The position numbers and the translations under genes were made by a program. The notes beneath the pieces are model-generated. The model was not told the DNA's origin. It worked only from the letters and a program-made list of their open reading frames with translations, and searched no databases. A DNA stretch of 64,000 nt from HXMU1420-13 sp034669965 (lineage in GTDB: Bacteria > Bacteroidota > Rhodothermia > Balneolales > Balneolaceae), in NCBI GenBank assembly GCA_034669965.1, contig JAXMOK010000016.1, forward strand, positions 1-64,000. The letters run 5' to 3'. Below, piece after piece: positions 1-8,949 of the stretch (position 1 is the stretch's first letter; the number at the start of each line of letters is the position of its first letter).

Positions 1-136
1 TTAAACTAAATCCTGAGATTGCTTCGTCGCAGGCTCCTCGCAAATGGATGGCAACATCGAAATAAGTTAAGAAGAAAGTCCTCCTTTGAAGGAGGTGGAT
101 ACAGACGAATAGTCGGGAGACGGAGGATGTAGGATT
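1..136. repeat. 136-bp direct repeat, copy 1
   Basis: This segment recurs at 337-472 with one mismatch that I can see (position 103 is A, its partner 439 is C). It contains a small perfect hairpin, CCTCCTTTGAAGGAGG at 80-95. No reading frame in it looks like a gene. Because the window begins inside it, the unit may extend further left. It is probably a dispersed intergenic repeat of this genome; its function is unknown. Confidence 0.85.
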
Positions 137-184
137 CGATGCATTGATTTAATTACGATCAAATCGATAATACCAGCTTTTGCA

Positions 185-222
185 GACCTCACCCCGACCC
201 TCTCCTCAAGGAGAGGGAGCTC
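185..222 (-). repeat. REP-like palindromic repeat (inverted mate at 20215)
   Basis: A 38-bp unit with the hairpin CCCTCTCC-TCAA-GGAGAGGG (198-217) flanked by GACCTCACCCC and GAGCTC. The reverse complement of the whole unit recurs at 20215-20255 with a few changes in the loop. Two copies 20 kb apart with the same flanks show that this is a dispersed repeat and not a gene-specific terminator. There is no T-tract. Confidence 0.75.
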
Positions 223-336
223 ATTAATTCATTGTATAATTCGAGACTCTACACGAAGCCTCAATTCACGATCCCGTCGGTTCCTGAGCATGTCGAAGGA
301 GGCGGGAGAAGTGATCTCTGAAGCGTGAAACTGGGT

Positions 337-472
337 TTAAACTAAATCCTGAGATTGCTTCGTCGCAGGCTCCTCGCAAATGGATGGCAACATCGAAATA
401 AGTTAAGAAGAAAGTCCTCCTTTGAAGGAGGTGGATACCGACGAATAGTCGGGAGACGGAGGATGTAGGATT
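337..472. repeat. 136-bp direct repeat, copy 2
   Basis: Near-identical second copy of positions 1-136 at an offset of exactly 336. Together with the REP-like unit at 185-222 it makes 1-547 a gene-free, repeat-only region. It ends about 75 bp before the start of the DHH phosphoesterase gene, so the promoter of that gene must lie within or just after the repeat. Confidence 0.85.
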
Positions 473-547
473 GGAGCCCCACTAAATATTTTGCAATAAG
501 TATGTTTTTGCAATTCTATGTGTCTATTTTTGGCGCAAAGGAGATTT

Positions 548-1513
548 ATGTATAAAGAATTCATCGAAAAAATTACCCGTCACCAGCGAATTGCTGTGTT
601 TTCACATGTTCGTCCGGATGGCGACTGCCTGGGCTCGCAAGCAGCATTTTGCCTCTGGCTGCAGAAAAACGGGATAGTAGCAACCGCTTTTAACGAAGAC
701 GGTCCTGCAGATAACCTATCTTGGTTATCAGATATTTATACGTTCGAGCAACCATCTGAAGAACGACTTTCGGAGTTTGATGCCTTCGTGATTTTAGACG
801 GAAACGCTTTGCATCGGTTTGGTGCAGTTGCAGAAACCATCGCTGATTTAGGAAAACCTATTTATATGATCGATCACCATCCTCAACCGGATGATATCTT
901 CGAAGTGGCAATTTCCCGCCCAGATTATTCATCCACAGCGGAGTTGGTGTACGAGTTGTATGCCGAGCACGACATCACCCAAATAGATACACCGGCAGCC
1001 AAGGCCATGTATGTTGGAATCGTGACCGATACGGGTTCCTACCAATTCGATAGCGTGACACCAAATACGCTTCGGGCCGGAGCCGAGTTGCTCAAACGTG
1101 GCGACTTCAAACCGAACGAAGTGGTTGAAAAAGTGTACGCCACCAAAACGTTAAATCAGTTGCAACTGCTTAGTAAGGCGCTCGATACCATCACCTTACA
1201 TGCGAACCAACAAATTGCGAGTATCTGCGTTACTAAGGCGATGTTTGACGAGACCAACACCCAAAAAGAAGATACGGAAGGATTTGTGAGCTACCCGTTG
1301 AGTATTTCGGGCGTAAAAGCGTGCATTCTTTTTCGCGAAGATGGCGACCGAATTAAAATCAGCTTGCGTTCGCGTAGCTATATCGACGTGAACCAATGGG
1401 CGCGACAGATTAACGGCGGTGGACATAAAAAAGCGGCTGCCGGCTGGCATGTTGGTCCTATCGAGCAAGCAATTCCTGAAGTACTCGCCATTGGCGAACA
1501 ACAATTGAAGTAA
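548..1513 (+). CDS. nrnA: DHH/DHHA1 phosphoesterase, NrnA-like oligoribonuclease/pAp phosphatase
   Basis: Cytoplasmic nuclease/phosphatase predicted to degrade nanoRNAs (2-5 nt) and to dephosphorylate 3'-phosphoadenosine-5'-phosphate. The N-terminal DHH domain shows the metal-binding motifs HVRPDGDCLGS (about residue 20), DGNALHRFG and DHHPQPD (about residue 115), then VGIVTDTGSY. The C-terminal DHHA1 domain ends in the substrate-binding GGGHKKAAA. I chose the ATG at 548 over the upstream in-frame ATG at 518, because AAAGGAG (537-543) sits 4 nt before it and family members begin close to this point. The resulting length (321 aa) is normal. Substrate choice within the DHH family (NrnA versus RecJ-like or PDE) is inferred from size and motif order. 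Confidence 0.9.
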   Translation: MYKEFIEKITRHQRIAVFSHVRPDGDCLGSQAAFCLWLQKNGIVATAFNEDGPADNLSWLSDIYTFEQPSEERLSEFDAFVILDGNALHRFGAVAETIADLGKPIYMIDHHPQPDDIFEVAISRPDYSSTAELVYELYAEHDITQIDTPAAKAMYVGIVTDTGSYQFDSVTPNTLRAGAELLKRGDFKPNEVVEKVYATKTLNQLQLLSKALDTITLHANQQIASICVTKAMFDETNTQKEDTEGFVSYPLSISGVKACILFREDGDRIKISLRSRSYIDVNQWARQINGGGHKKAAAGWHVGPIEQAIPEVLAIGEQQLK

Positions 1514-1522
1514 TTTTACTGT

Positions 1523-2725
1523 ATGAGCAAAACAGCTACTATTTTTCTTATAAGTGTATTTTTTTTAACGGGATGTGAATTTTCTGAATCACAAGAACCA
1601 GGTTCACTTCAAGTGGCTTCAGAAGCCAATCTATCTGCAGAAGTTAAACCGTTAACTTCTGCAAATCAGCGATCGCAAAACACGAGCAATCAGGATGCGA
1701 TTACCTCCAATCGGGCAAATGCCATCACAACTGCGGTGGCAAAAGCTGAACCTGCCATAGTGAGCATCACGGTTACTGAACTCCAGCGTGGCTACACCCG
1801 CGACTTCGATTCCTTTTTTTTCCGATTTTTTGAACGCCCCATAGCTCGCGAAGTGCAAAGTATGGGGTCGGGGTTTATTATCAGTTCGGATGGCTTGATT
1901 GTGACGAATGAGCATGTGGCTAGCAAGCAAGCAAAAACCATAATGGTTACACTCACGAACGGTGAAAGTTATGAGGCCGAGTTACTTGGCGCCGATGAAT
2001 TTGCCGATTTGTCCTTGCTTAAAATCAAAGACGACAGGATGAAGTTTCCATTTTTAGAATTTGCTGATTCTGACCAAGTGATGGTTGGCGAATGGGCCAT
2101 TGCCATGGGAAATCCGTTTGGACTTTTTGCCGATGGTCAGCCCACCGTAACCGTTGGCGTAGTTAGCGGAACAAATCGTGATTTTCGTCCTGATCCACAG
2201 GAACCGCGAGTATATATGGATATGATTCAAACCGATGCAGCCATCAATCATGGAAACTCCGGCGGTCCGCTTTTAAACAGCCAAGGGGAAGTGATTGGGG
2301 TAAATACCTTTATTTTTACCGGCGGAACCAGCAGTGGTTTTGTTGGATTGGGATTCGCAATTCCAAGCGATCGCGTGCAGAAAATAATTGGTCAGTTAAA
2401 AGACTCAGGTACGGTCTCTTTAGATTTTGATCCCGGGATGGAATTCACGCAAATGACCAACCAACTGGTGTATCAATACGGATTGCCTCCGGTGGCAGGA
2501 TTGTTTGTGACCAGCGTAAATAAAGACGGTCCGGCCTACGAAAGTGGAATTATGCCGGGAGATATCATCACCAGAATTGGAGATGAACGAGTAACCAGCG
2601 AGATGCATGCTTGGGCTTTAATGCGAGAGTTCGAAGAAGGCGATACCATGGTGCTGCGATTGTTTAGAGAAGGCGCAGAATACGAAGCCGAAATGACACT
2701 GAGGAAACGAGTTGCTGGGCGATGA
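1523..2725 (+). CDS. HtrA/DegP-like trypsin-family serine protease, lipoprotein
   Basis: Periplasmic quality-control protease anchored by lipid. The first 18 residues are a lipoprotein signal with the lipobox LTGC (Cys18). A long Ser/Asn-rich linker follows. The trypsin-fold domain shows the catalytic triad: His131 in VTNEHVAS, Asp162 in FADLSLLKI and Ser246 in HGNSGGPL. A single PDZ domain occupies roughly residues 310-395. At 400 aa with one PDZ it is closer to DegS/HtrA-type enzymes than to two-PDZ DegP. It starts 9 nt after the phosphoesterase stop, so the two genes are probably cotranscribed, although no functional link is evident. The 173 bp after it (2726-2898) hold nothing I can identify. 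Confidence 0.93.
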   Translation: MSKTATIFLISVFFLTGCEFSESQEPGSLQVASEANLSAEVKPLTSANQRSQNTSNQDAITSNRANAITTAVAKAEPAIVSITVTELQRGYTRDFDSFFFRFFERPIAREVQSMGSGFIISSDGLIVTNEHVASKQAKTIMVTLTNGESYEAELLGADEFADLSLLKIKDDRMKFPFLEFADSDQVMVGEWAIAMGNPFGLFADGQPTVTVGVVSGTNRDFRPDPQEPRVYMDMIQTDAAINHGNSGGPLLNSQGEVIGVNTFIFTGGTSSGFVGLGFAIPSDRVQKIIGQLKDSGTVSLDFDPGMEFTQMTNQLVYQYGLPPVAGLFVTSVNKDGPAYESGIMPGDIITRIGDERVTSEMHAWALMREFEEGDTMVLRLFREGAEYEAEMTLRKRVAGR

Positions 2726-2898
2726 GTTCAATCCTTAGGTGATTTGAAATTCTAACATCGAAAAATTTCATGCCACTTAAGCACGAAAACACAAAATGGT
2801 AATATATTTCCCAATGCGTTATTTAAGCTAATTGGGTTTACAGCGATTCAGTTTTTATGACAAAGCCTACTGTTTAAAAATTGAATTTTGATTGAATC

Positions 2899-3240
2899 TT
2901 AACTCGCAAAAGATTCTTTTGAATTCTCTAAGAGCCATTGGATGTAGTCTATATTTCCTTCATTTTCGGTAAGTGTGAGTGAAACAACGCAAGGGCAGTC
3001 GAAGCAGTGTAATTCTTTAACTCGTTTGGTAAGCAATTTCATTTTGCTGTAATGGGTTTTAACCAGTAAAACACTTTCTTGTGCCTCTTCAATTTCTCCC
3101 TTCCAACGATAAATTGATTTCATACCACCAATAATATTTACGCATGCAGCTAGTTCTTCTTCAACTAACTTTCTCCCAATTTTAGTGGCTTCGTCGTTGC
3201 TTGAGGTTGTAATGTAAACGATGCGGAGATTGTGGTACAT
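2899..3240 (-). CDS. cutA: CutA family divalent-cation tolerance protein
   Basis: Small trimeric PII-like protein associated with divalent metal tolerance; its biochemical role is unsettled. The sequence opens with RIVYITTSSNDEATKIGRKL and contains ELAACVNI and SIYRWKGEIEEAQESVLLVK, the conserved CutA core, and ends with a W-x-x-E type tail (IQWLLENS). The start is placed at the ATG of MYHNLRIVYITT (3240). The in-frame extension to 3333 would add 31 residues absent from the family. The resulting 113 aa is typical. It is divergent from the tRNA-Leu and trigger factor genes. Confidence 0.92.
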   Translation of the reverse strand: MYHNLRIVYITTSSNDEATKIGRKLVEEELAACVNIIGGMKSIYRWKGEIEEAQESVLLVKTHYSKMKLLTKRVKELHCFDCPCVVSLTLTENEGNIDYIQWLLENSKESFAS

Positions 3241-3349
3241 AGTAAACGAGTTTTTTTGATGAGCGATGGAGTTGATAATAAAAGAGAAATAACGGTGTTG
3301 GTAAAGAAGTTTTCTAGAATGAAAGAAATTCAACTTTTTTGGCTGATGA

Positions 3350-3382
3350 TTTGGCTTTTATTGATAATTACTCCTATCTTTG
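3350..3382 (+). promoter_or_regulatory. Bacteroidota-type promoter of tRNA-Leu
   Basis: TATCTTTG at 3375-3382 matches the -7 consensus TAnnTTTG of the Bacteroidota primary sigma factor. TTTG at 3350-3353 lies 21 bp upstream, where the -33 element is expected. The start of the tRNA follows about 15 bp after the -7 box. Confidence 0.5.
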
Positions 3383-3397
3383 CAAGCTCTAAATTTT

Positions 3398-3481
3398 GCG
3401 AGAGTGGTGGAATTGGTAGACACGCTAGATTTAGGATCTAGTGCTTTAATCGGCGTGGGGGTTCGAGTCCCCCCTCTCGTA
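3398..3481 (+). tRNA. tRNA-Leu, anticodon TAG (reads CUA)
   Basis: A cloverleaf can be read directly. The acceptor stem GCGAGAG pairs with CTCTCGT, with a G-U first pair and discriminator A3481. The D arm contains GGTAGACACG. The anticodon stem CTAGA/TCTAG encloses the loop TTTAGGA with anticodon TAG. The long variable arm is typical of leucine tRNAs, and the T arm is GGGGGTTCGAGTCCCCC. No CCA is encoded. It lies directly upstream of the trigger factor gene. Confidence 0.95.
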
Positions 3482-3542
3482 CTTCCTATCTAAATATCCT
3501 GTTTATTTTACTTATTGAATTCACATTAAAAGCGGAGAATAC

Positions 3543-4838
3543 GTGAACATTTCTGTAAAAGATCTTACTTCTGTTGATAAAGAAGTAACTATCAAAGCTA
3601 ACCGAGAAGATCTTCAACCAAAATTCGACAAAGCCTTTAAGCGTTACCAAGCGCAGATTACAATGCCTGGTTTTCGTCCGGGCAAAGTGCCTTTAGGGTT
3701 GGTTAAAAAACGTTTCGGTAACGATATCGAAATCGAAGAGATCAATAAATACGTTCAAGAAGTATTTGAAAACAAGATCGCTGAGGAGCACAATCCGGTT
3801 GGCGAAGCTCAAATGGTTGATTTCCAGTGGGAAAACGACGAGCTGGAAGTGATCTTCAAAATCGGTGCTAAGCCGGAAGTAGAGCTTTCCGATCTTTCAA
3901 AAATCAAAGTGAACAAAATGGTTCACGATGTAAGCGACGAAGAAGTTGACGAAGAATTAGAGCGTACCTTAGAGCGCGAAGGCAACTGGGAAGAAGTTGA
4001 CGGCAAAATCGACAAAGAATCGAAAGTTACTGCCGATGTAGTTTCTTTAGATGATGACGGTAATGTTGTGGAAGACGAGGCCGATAACGACCAAACGATC
4101 GACATGCGTCAAGATGCTGCCAAGGATTTCTTGAAGGCATTGAAAGGCAAAAAAGCCGGCGACGTTGTGGATATGAAATTGGAAGAGGATGGCGAGAAAG
4201 ATCACTTCCGTGTAACTGTAAAAACGGTGCAGAAGCTACATAAAGCTGAATTGAACGAAGAGTTCATTACAAAAAACAGCAATGGTGAAGCAACGAACGA
4301 AGACGAATTTAAGAGTTTCTTGAAAAGTAAAATGCAACAATACTACGATCAAAGTGCAGAGGATTTATTCCGCAGTGGAGTAGTTGAAGCATTGACCGAT
4401 GCGCACGAGTTTGAAGTGCCTGTTGCATTTGTTGAGCAAGTAAAGAGCTCTTATGTAAGCCAGTTACAGCAGCAAATGGGCGGTAACCTTCCTGAAACAT
4501 TCGACGAAAACAGCTACCGCGAAGAAATGACCGAACAAGCTGTACGTGAAGCCCGTTGGTATTTCATCAGCCAGAAATTGCAAGAAACATTTGAAGATAT
4601 CGAAATAAAACCCGAAGATATCGACGAGTTTCTTTCGGTAGAAGCAGTGCGCTACGGTGCAACTCTTGATCAATTGAAAGGTTATTACGCACAGAATCCT
4701 AGCATGCTTGAGCAGCTGAGAAGTAGCATCAGAGAAAACAAAGTGTTTGAGAAGCTACAGGATGAAGTGAAAATTAAAGAGTTGGACAAAGACGCCTTCA
4801 GAAAGGAACAAGAAAAGAAGTCTAAAGCCGAGAAATAA
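3543..4838 (+). CDS. tig: Trigger factor
   Basis: Ribosome-bound chaperone and peptidyl-prolyl isomerase that receives nascent chains at the tunnel exit. The N-terminal ribosome-binding domain carries the signature GFRPGKVP (about residue 40). A weakly conserved FKBP-like middle domain spans roughly 150-240, and a long helical C-terminal domain extends to residue 431, ending in a lysine-rich tail. The start codon is GTG at 3543, preceded by AAAGCGGAG. It is followed 11 nt later by clpP and then clpX, the classical tig-clpP-clpX order linking folding of new proteins to their degradation. Confidence 0.97.
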   Translation: MNISVKDLTSVDKEVTIKANREDLQPKFDKAFKRYQAQITMPGFRPGKVPLGLVKKRFGNDIEIEEINKYVQEVFENKIAEEHNPVGEAQMVDFQWENDELEVIFKIGAKPEVELSDLSKIKVNKMVHDVSDEEVDEELERTLEREGNWEEVDGKIDKESKVTADVVSLDDDGNVVEDEADNDQTIDMRQDAAKDFLKALKGKKAGDVVDMKLEEDGEKDHFRVTVKTVQKLHKAELNEEFITKNSNGEATNEDEFKSFLKSKMQQYYDQSAEDLFRSGVVEALTDAHEFEVPVAFVEQVKSSYVSQLQQQMGGNLPETFDENSYREEMTEQAVREARWYFISQKLQETFEDIEIKPEDIDEFLSVEAVRYGATLDQLKGYYAQNPSMLEQLRSSIRENKVFEKLQDEVKIKELDKDAFRKEQEKKSKAEK

Positions 4839-4849
4839 TTATTATTACC

Positions 4850-5500
4850 ATGACTAAGCAACCCATTTTTGAGCAACCCATTTACGAAACGAACCAACAG
4901 ATAGAGAGCAACTTAGTGCCGATGGTTATTGAAACCACAAGCCGGGGCGAACGTGCTTACGATATTTATTCGCGTCTGTTAAAAGATCGTATAATCATTT
5001 TGGGAAGCGGTATTAATGATGTGGTTGCTAGCTCAATTGTAGCGCAGATGTTGTTTTTAGAATCTGAAGATCCTGAAAAAGACATCAATCTTTACATCAA
5101 CAGCCCGGGTGGTGTAGTTTCTGCCGGTTTGGCGATTTACGACACTATGCAGCTTATTAAATGCGATGTTGCCACTACCTGTATGGGAATGGCTGCAAGT
5201 ATGGGAGCTGTATTATTAACAGCCGGTACCAAAGGAAAGCGTAATTGCTTACCACATTCTCGAGTTATGATTCACCAACCTTTAGGCGGTGTGCAGGGCC
5301 AGGCCAGCGATATCGAAATTGAGGCTATGGAAATCATTCGCATCAAAAAAGAGTTGAGCCAGATAATTGGCGATCATGCGGGTAGAACTTTAGAAGAAAT
5401 TATCCGCGATTCTGATCGTAATAATTGGATGTCGGCCGATGAAGCTAAAGAATATGGGCTGGTTGATAATGTAATCAGCAAAGCTAGTGACGCTAAATAG
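4850..5500 (+). CDS. clpP: ATP-dependent Clp protease proteolytic subunit
   Basis: Serine peptidase forming the double-heptamer proteolytic barrel of ClpXP. The catalytic Ser117 lies in GMAASMGA and His142 in VMIHQPLGG; the third residue (Asp) falls in the IIRDSDRNNWMS segment. NSPGG, which forms the oxyanion region, is at residues 84-88. Length 216 aa is usual, with a short N-terminal propeptide-like stretch. It sits between tig and clpX with gaps of 11 and 21 nt, consistent with one transcript. Confidence 0.98.
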   Translation: MTKQPIFEQPIYETNQQIESNLVPMVIETTSRGERAYDIYSRLLKDRIIILGSGINDVVASSIVAQMLFLESEDPEKDINLYINSPGGVVSAGLAIYDTMQLIKCDVATTCMGMAASMGAVLLTAGTKGKRNCLPHSRVMIHQPLGGVQGQASDIEIEAMEIIRIKKELSQIIGDHAGRTLEEIIRDSDRNNWMSADEAKEYGLVDNVISKASDAK

Positions 5501-5521
5501 ATTATTTTGTAGATTTAAGGC

Positions 5522-6775
5522 ATGAGTGAGAACGAAAAAAATAATGACATTGTAAATTGCAGTTTCTGCGGGCGATCCAGCCTTGAAGTGAACAGCATGG
5601 TTGCAGGTCCGGGCGTTTACGTGTGTGATCGTTGTGTAGAAGATGCATCAAGCATTATTAAGAGTGATTTGGCTTCGCTGGCACGCCGCCGCGAAAAAAG
5701 CTTTCAGCCAATGCTCAAGCCTATCGAAATTAAAGCAAAGCTCGACGAATATGTAATCGGGCAAGAGCAAGCAAAGAAAACGTTGTCGGTTGCCGTGTAC
5801 AATCACTACAAGCGCATAAGCAGCGATAGCTTGGAAATGGACGACACCATGATTGAGAAAAGTAACATTGCGTTGCTTGGACCAACAGGTAGTGGTAAAA
5901 CCTTACTTGCACGTACGCTTGCCAAAGTTATTGATGTGCCTTTCACTATTGCCGATGCCACCGTTCTTACCGAAGCCGGTTATGTAGGTGAAGATGTTGA
6001 AAGCATTTTAAGCAATTTACTTCAATCTGCCGATTACGATGTAGAACGTGCTAAGCGCGGTATCGTTTATATCGATGAGGTAGACAAAGTGGCTCGCAAA
6101 AGCGACAATCCTTCTATCACTCGCGATGTTAGTGGCGAAGGTGTTCAGCAGGCATTATTAAAGATTCTGGAAGGAACCGTTGCTAACATTCCACCAAAAG
6201 GCGGAAGAAAGCATCCCGAGCAAAGTTTTATCCAACTTGATACCGCAAACATTCTATTTATTTGTGGTGGTGCCTTTGCCGGACTTGAAGAAATTATATC
6301 ACGTAGACTTTCAACCAGTTCGATGGGTTTCCATACTCGCGAGCAGGTTAAGTTTGATAAAGACGATCCCGAGATTTTTACCTATATCGAACCGGAAGAT
6401 CTTCAGCGCTTTGGGCTGATTCCTGAATTGATTGGCCGTTTACCGGTTATTTGTGGCTTGCATGAACTTTCGGATGAAGCCATGCTCGACATCCTGAAAA
6501 CTCCGAAAAACGCAATCACAAAGCAGTACAAAAAACTGTTTAAGATGGAAAACGTTGAGCTTGAGTTTGAAACCGATGCTTTGATCGCAATTGTAAAAAA
6601 GGCGAAAGCCCGTAAAACTGGCGCCCGTGGACTTCGCTCCATAATGGAAGCGGCCATGCTTGATATTATGTTCACGCTACCATCTATGAAAAATGTGGCA
6701 CGATGTATCATCACCAAAGATACCATCGAGAAAAAAGCCCCGCCGGTGTACGAAAAACAAAAAGCCGCCGGATAA
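5522..6775 (+). CDS. clpX: ATP-dependent Clp protease ATP-binding subunit ClpX
   Basis: Hexameric AAA+ unfoldase that feeds substrates to ClpP. The N-terminal zinc-binding domain has Cys13, Cys16, Cys35 and Cys38. The AAA+ module has Walker A GPTGSGKT (120-127), Walker B IVYIDEVDKV, the pore loop GYVGEDVE and the ClpP-docking IGF-equivalent region after FICGGAF. The sensor-2 region contains GARGLRS. Length 417 aa is typical. It is the last gene of the tig-clpP-clpX operon and is followed by a clear hairpin terminator. Confidence 0.98.
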   Translation: MSENEKNNDIVNCSFCGRSSLEVNSMVAGPGVYVCDRCVEDASSIIKSDLASLARRREKSFQPMLKPIEIKAKLDEYVIGQEQAKKTLSVAVYNHYKRISSDSLEMDDTMIEKSNIALLGPTGSGKTLLARTLAKVIDVPFTIADATVLTEAGYVGEDVESILSNLLQSADYDVERAKRGIVYIDEVDKVARKSDNPSITRDVSGEGVQQALLKILEGTVANIPPKGGRKHPEQSFIQLDTANILFICGGAFAGLEEIISRRLSTSSMGFHTREQVKFDKDDPEIFTYIEPEDLQRFGLIPELIGRLPVICGLHELSDEAMLDILKTPKNAITKQYKKLFKMENVELEFETDALIAIVKKAKARKTGARGLRSIMEAAMLDIMFTLPSMKNVARCIITKDTIEKKAPPVYEKQKAAG

Positions 6776-6782
6776 AGATTTT

Positions 6783-6817
6783 AAACCCTCTGCATTAATT
6801 TGTAGAGGGTTTTTTAT
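6783..6817 (+). terminator. Rho-independent terminator after clpX
   Basis: Stem AACCCTCT / AGAGGGTT (6784-6791 and 6804-6811) with a 12-nt loop, followed by a run of T. It lies 8 nt after the clpX stop and closes the tig-clpP-clpX operon. Confidence 0.85.
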
Positions 6818-6863
6818 TTAGGGCTGATTCTCTACTTCCCTATATTCTGCTAAAAAATTACAG

Positions 6864-8225
6864 ATGAATCTGTTTTCGCGTACCGATTGGATTAAAATAA
6901 TGCTGATCGCCTTTCTTCTTTTGTTGGGGGCCGGCTCGCTGATCTACAATAATTATCTAGTGGGTAAAATTTTAAAACAAGAGCGAATCAGTGTGGAGCT
7001 CTGGGCGAAAGCTATCGAGTATAATGCACTTCCTGTACACCAACAGGCTAGCACCAAGCTGATTGAATTAGCGGGAACGTTGATGCAGATGGAAACCGTA
7101 CCGGATAGCATTGTTCAGCAATTGATTGAAATCGAAAATCTGCGTAGTTCGCGAGACTTTGTAACGGACGAGCTTATTCTAGACGAATCCAGAAATTTCG
7201 AAATTCCTGCGGTAGTGGTAGACGAAAACGATGTTCCTTTAGAATATGCATATTTGAATTATGAGGACTCAAGCAATCAGGAATTATCGGTCGAATATGG
7301 ATTTAAGAATGTGCCTGAAAACAGAATTAATACCGCGGAGAAGCGAGCTAAAATGGTGGAAAAACTTAAAGCCACCAATCCTCCCATCGAAATAATTATT
7401 GGGGATGAAAACACCCAGATTTCTCAGTTTGTGTATTACGGTGAGAGCCCTACAGTGCAGATTTTACGGTTTTTCCCGTACTTCCAAATTGTAATACTGA
7501 CGCTGCTCTTGGGAATTGGCTACACCACCTATCGAAGTATAAAATATACCGAACAATCGAACTTGTGGGTGGGCATGGCGAAGGAGGCAGCGCATCAATT
7601 GGGCACGCCAATCTCGAGTTTGTTTGGCTGGATTGCGTTGTACAAAGAAGATCACAAAGAGGATGAAGAAGCCTTAAAGCTGATCGGTGAAATTGAAAAT
7701 GATGTACAACGATTGCGTGGTGTTGCCGAACGATTTGGAAAAATTGGTTCCTCGCCAGAATTAAAGCCCATGTCGATTGCACCGGTCATGGATGAAGTAA
7801 CGGCATATATGGAACGTCGGCTCCCACAATTAGGAAGAGCTGCATCGGTGGATAAAAAACTGAATGCGACAGGAAGCGTTGCTTTAAATCCAGAGCTATT
7901 TCAATGGGCAGTCGAAAATTTGGTTAAAAACGCTATGGACGCTGTAAAATCGAAGGACAAACCCGCACATATCAAAATCTTATCAAAAGAAAAAGAGCAG
8001 CACGTTGTAATCGATATTATCGATAATGGCTCAGGTATTGAGGCAAAAAACTTTAAGCATGTTTTTCGTCCGGGCTACAGCACTAAAAAACGAGGCTGGG
8101 GATTGGGATTAAGTCTTACGAAAAGAATTATCGAAGACTACCACAATGGAAAAGTGTTTGTGCATAAAAGCGAAGAAGGTAACGGAACTACCATGCGGAT
8201 TATGCTTCCGCTAAGTGATGCTTAA
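6864..8225 (+). CDS. Membrane sensor histidine kinase
   Basis: Two-component sensor with a transmembrane helix near residues 11-32, a periplasmic sensing region of about 170 residues without a fold I recognise, and a second helix around residues 203-225 (IVILTLLLGIGYTTY). The cytoplasmic kinase follows: H-box AHQLGTPISSL with the phosphoacceptor His244, N-box NLVKNAMDAV, G1 box DIIDNGSGIE and G2 box GWGLGLSLTKRI. No response regulator is adjacent, so it is an orphan kinase in this window. Its TAA stop overlaps the stop codon of the convergent sigma-factor gene. Confidence 0.92.
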   Translation: MNLFSRTDWIKIMLIAFLLLLGAGSLIYNNYLVGKILKQERISVELWAKAIEYNALPVHQQASTKLIELAGTLMQMETVPDSIVQQLIEIENLRSSRDFVTDELILDESRNFEIPAVVVDENDVPLEYAYLNYEDSSNQELSVEYGFKNVPENRINTAEKRAKMVEKLKATNPPIEIIIGDENTQISQFVYYGESPTVQILRFFPYFQIVILTLLLGIGYTTYRSIKYTEQSNLWVGMAKEAAHQLGTPISSLFGWIALYKEDHKEDEEALKLIGEIENDVQRLRGVAERFGKIGSSPELKPMSIAPVMDEVTAYMERRLPQLGRAASVDKKLNATGSVALNPELFQWAVENLVKNAMDAVKSKDKPAHIKILSKEKEQHVVIDIIDNGSGIEAKNFKHVFRPGYSTKKRGWGLGLSLTKRIIEDYHNGKVFVHKSEEGNGTTMRIMLPLSDA

Positions 8226-8788
8226 TCGTCGGTAAAGCCGCGCTTTTTAGCGTATTCGTACAGCTCGGTCTTAAGCAAGTTTCTACCACGATGAAGACGT
8301 GATCGTATTGTTCCGATTGGAACATCCAGCATGTTGGAGATTTCCTCGTAGGTGAATCCATCCACATCACACAACAAAACCACCGTTCTGAAATCCTCCG
8401 GCAATTTGGCAAGAGCTCTGGTAAAATTATCATCCATCAAATTTCTGAAGATGATATTCTCCAAATCAGAAGTGTCGGTGCGCTCAGCTCTAACCGACTC
8501 GTAATACGACGATACTTCGTCATAGTCTACACTCTGTGGTTTTTTCTGATTTTTCCGATAATTATTTATAAACGAGTTCTTTAAAATTCGGAATAGCCAC
8601 GCCTTTGCATTGGTGCCTTTTTCGTAGCTCTCAAAAAAGCGAAATGCTTTAACAATAGTATCTTGAACAAGGTCCTCAGCATCGCTATGATCGGTAGTGA
8701 GCCGCAAAGCAAAATTATACAACGAGTCGAGGTGAGGCACAATCTCGTCGTTAAATGCTTCTTGCTTTTTTGAAATGGTATTGCTCAA
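8222..8788 (-). CDS. ECF-family RNA polymerase sigma factor
   Basis: Sigma-70 family, extracytoplasmic-function type, 188 aa. Region 2 runs from about residue 17 (LYNFALRLTTDHSDAEDLVQ) to 85 with WLFRILKNSFINNYRK. Region 4 (about 128-180) has LPEDFRTVVLLCDVDGF, YEEISNMLDVPIGT and RSRLHRGR, forming the helix-turn-helix for the -35 element. No anti-sigma gene lies next to it, which is unusual for ECF factors but common in RpoE/SigH-like Bacteroidota sigmas. It converges on the histidine kinase gene with the two TAA stops sharing TTAA. Confidence 0.93.
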   Translation of the reverse strand: MSNTISKKQEAFNDEIVPHLDSLYNFALRLTTDHSDAEDLVQDTIVKAFRFFESYEKGTNAKAWLFRILKNSFINNYRKNQKKPQSVDYDEVSSYYESVRAERTDTSDLENIIFRNLMDDNFTRALAKLPEDFRTVVLLCDVDGFTYEEISNMLDVPIGTIRSRLHRGRNLLKTELYEYAKKRGFTDD

Positions 8789-8949
8789 TGTATACCTCAG
8801 ATTCGTTCTCCGTTAATTAAGGCAATTTTTAACACTTATGTAACCTCATGTACAAAAATGTCATCCGTTTTTTTAGTAAAGTAATGTATCATTCCAAAAC
8901 TAGTTAGGTAAATAGATAGAATTGATAGGGATAAGAGAGAATGCCTAAC

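Noticed and set aside
1..472. CRISPR array
   Set aside because: The two direct repeats are 136 bp long, only two in number, and separated by 200 bp; there are no regular spacers and no cas genes.
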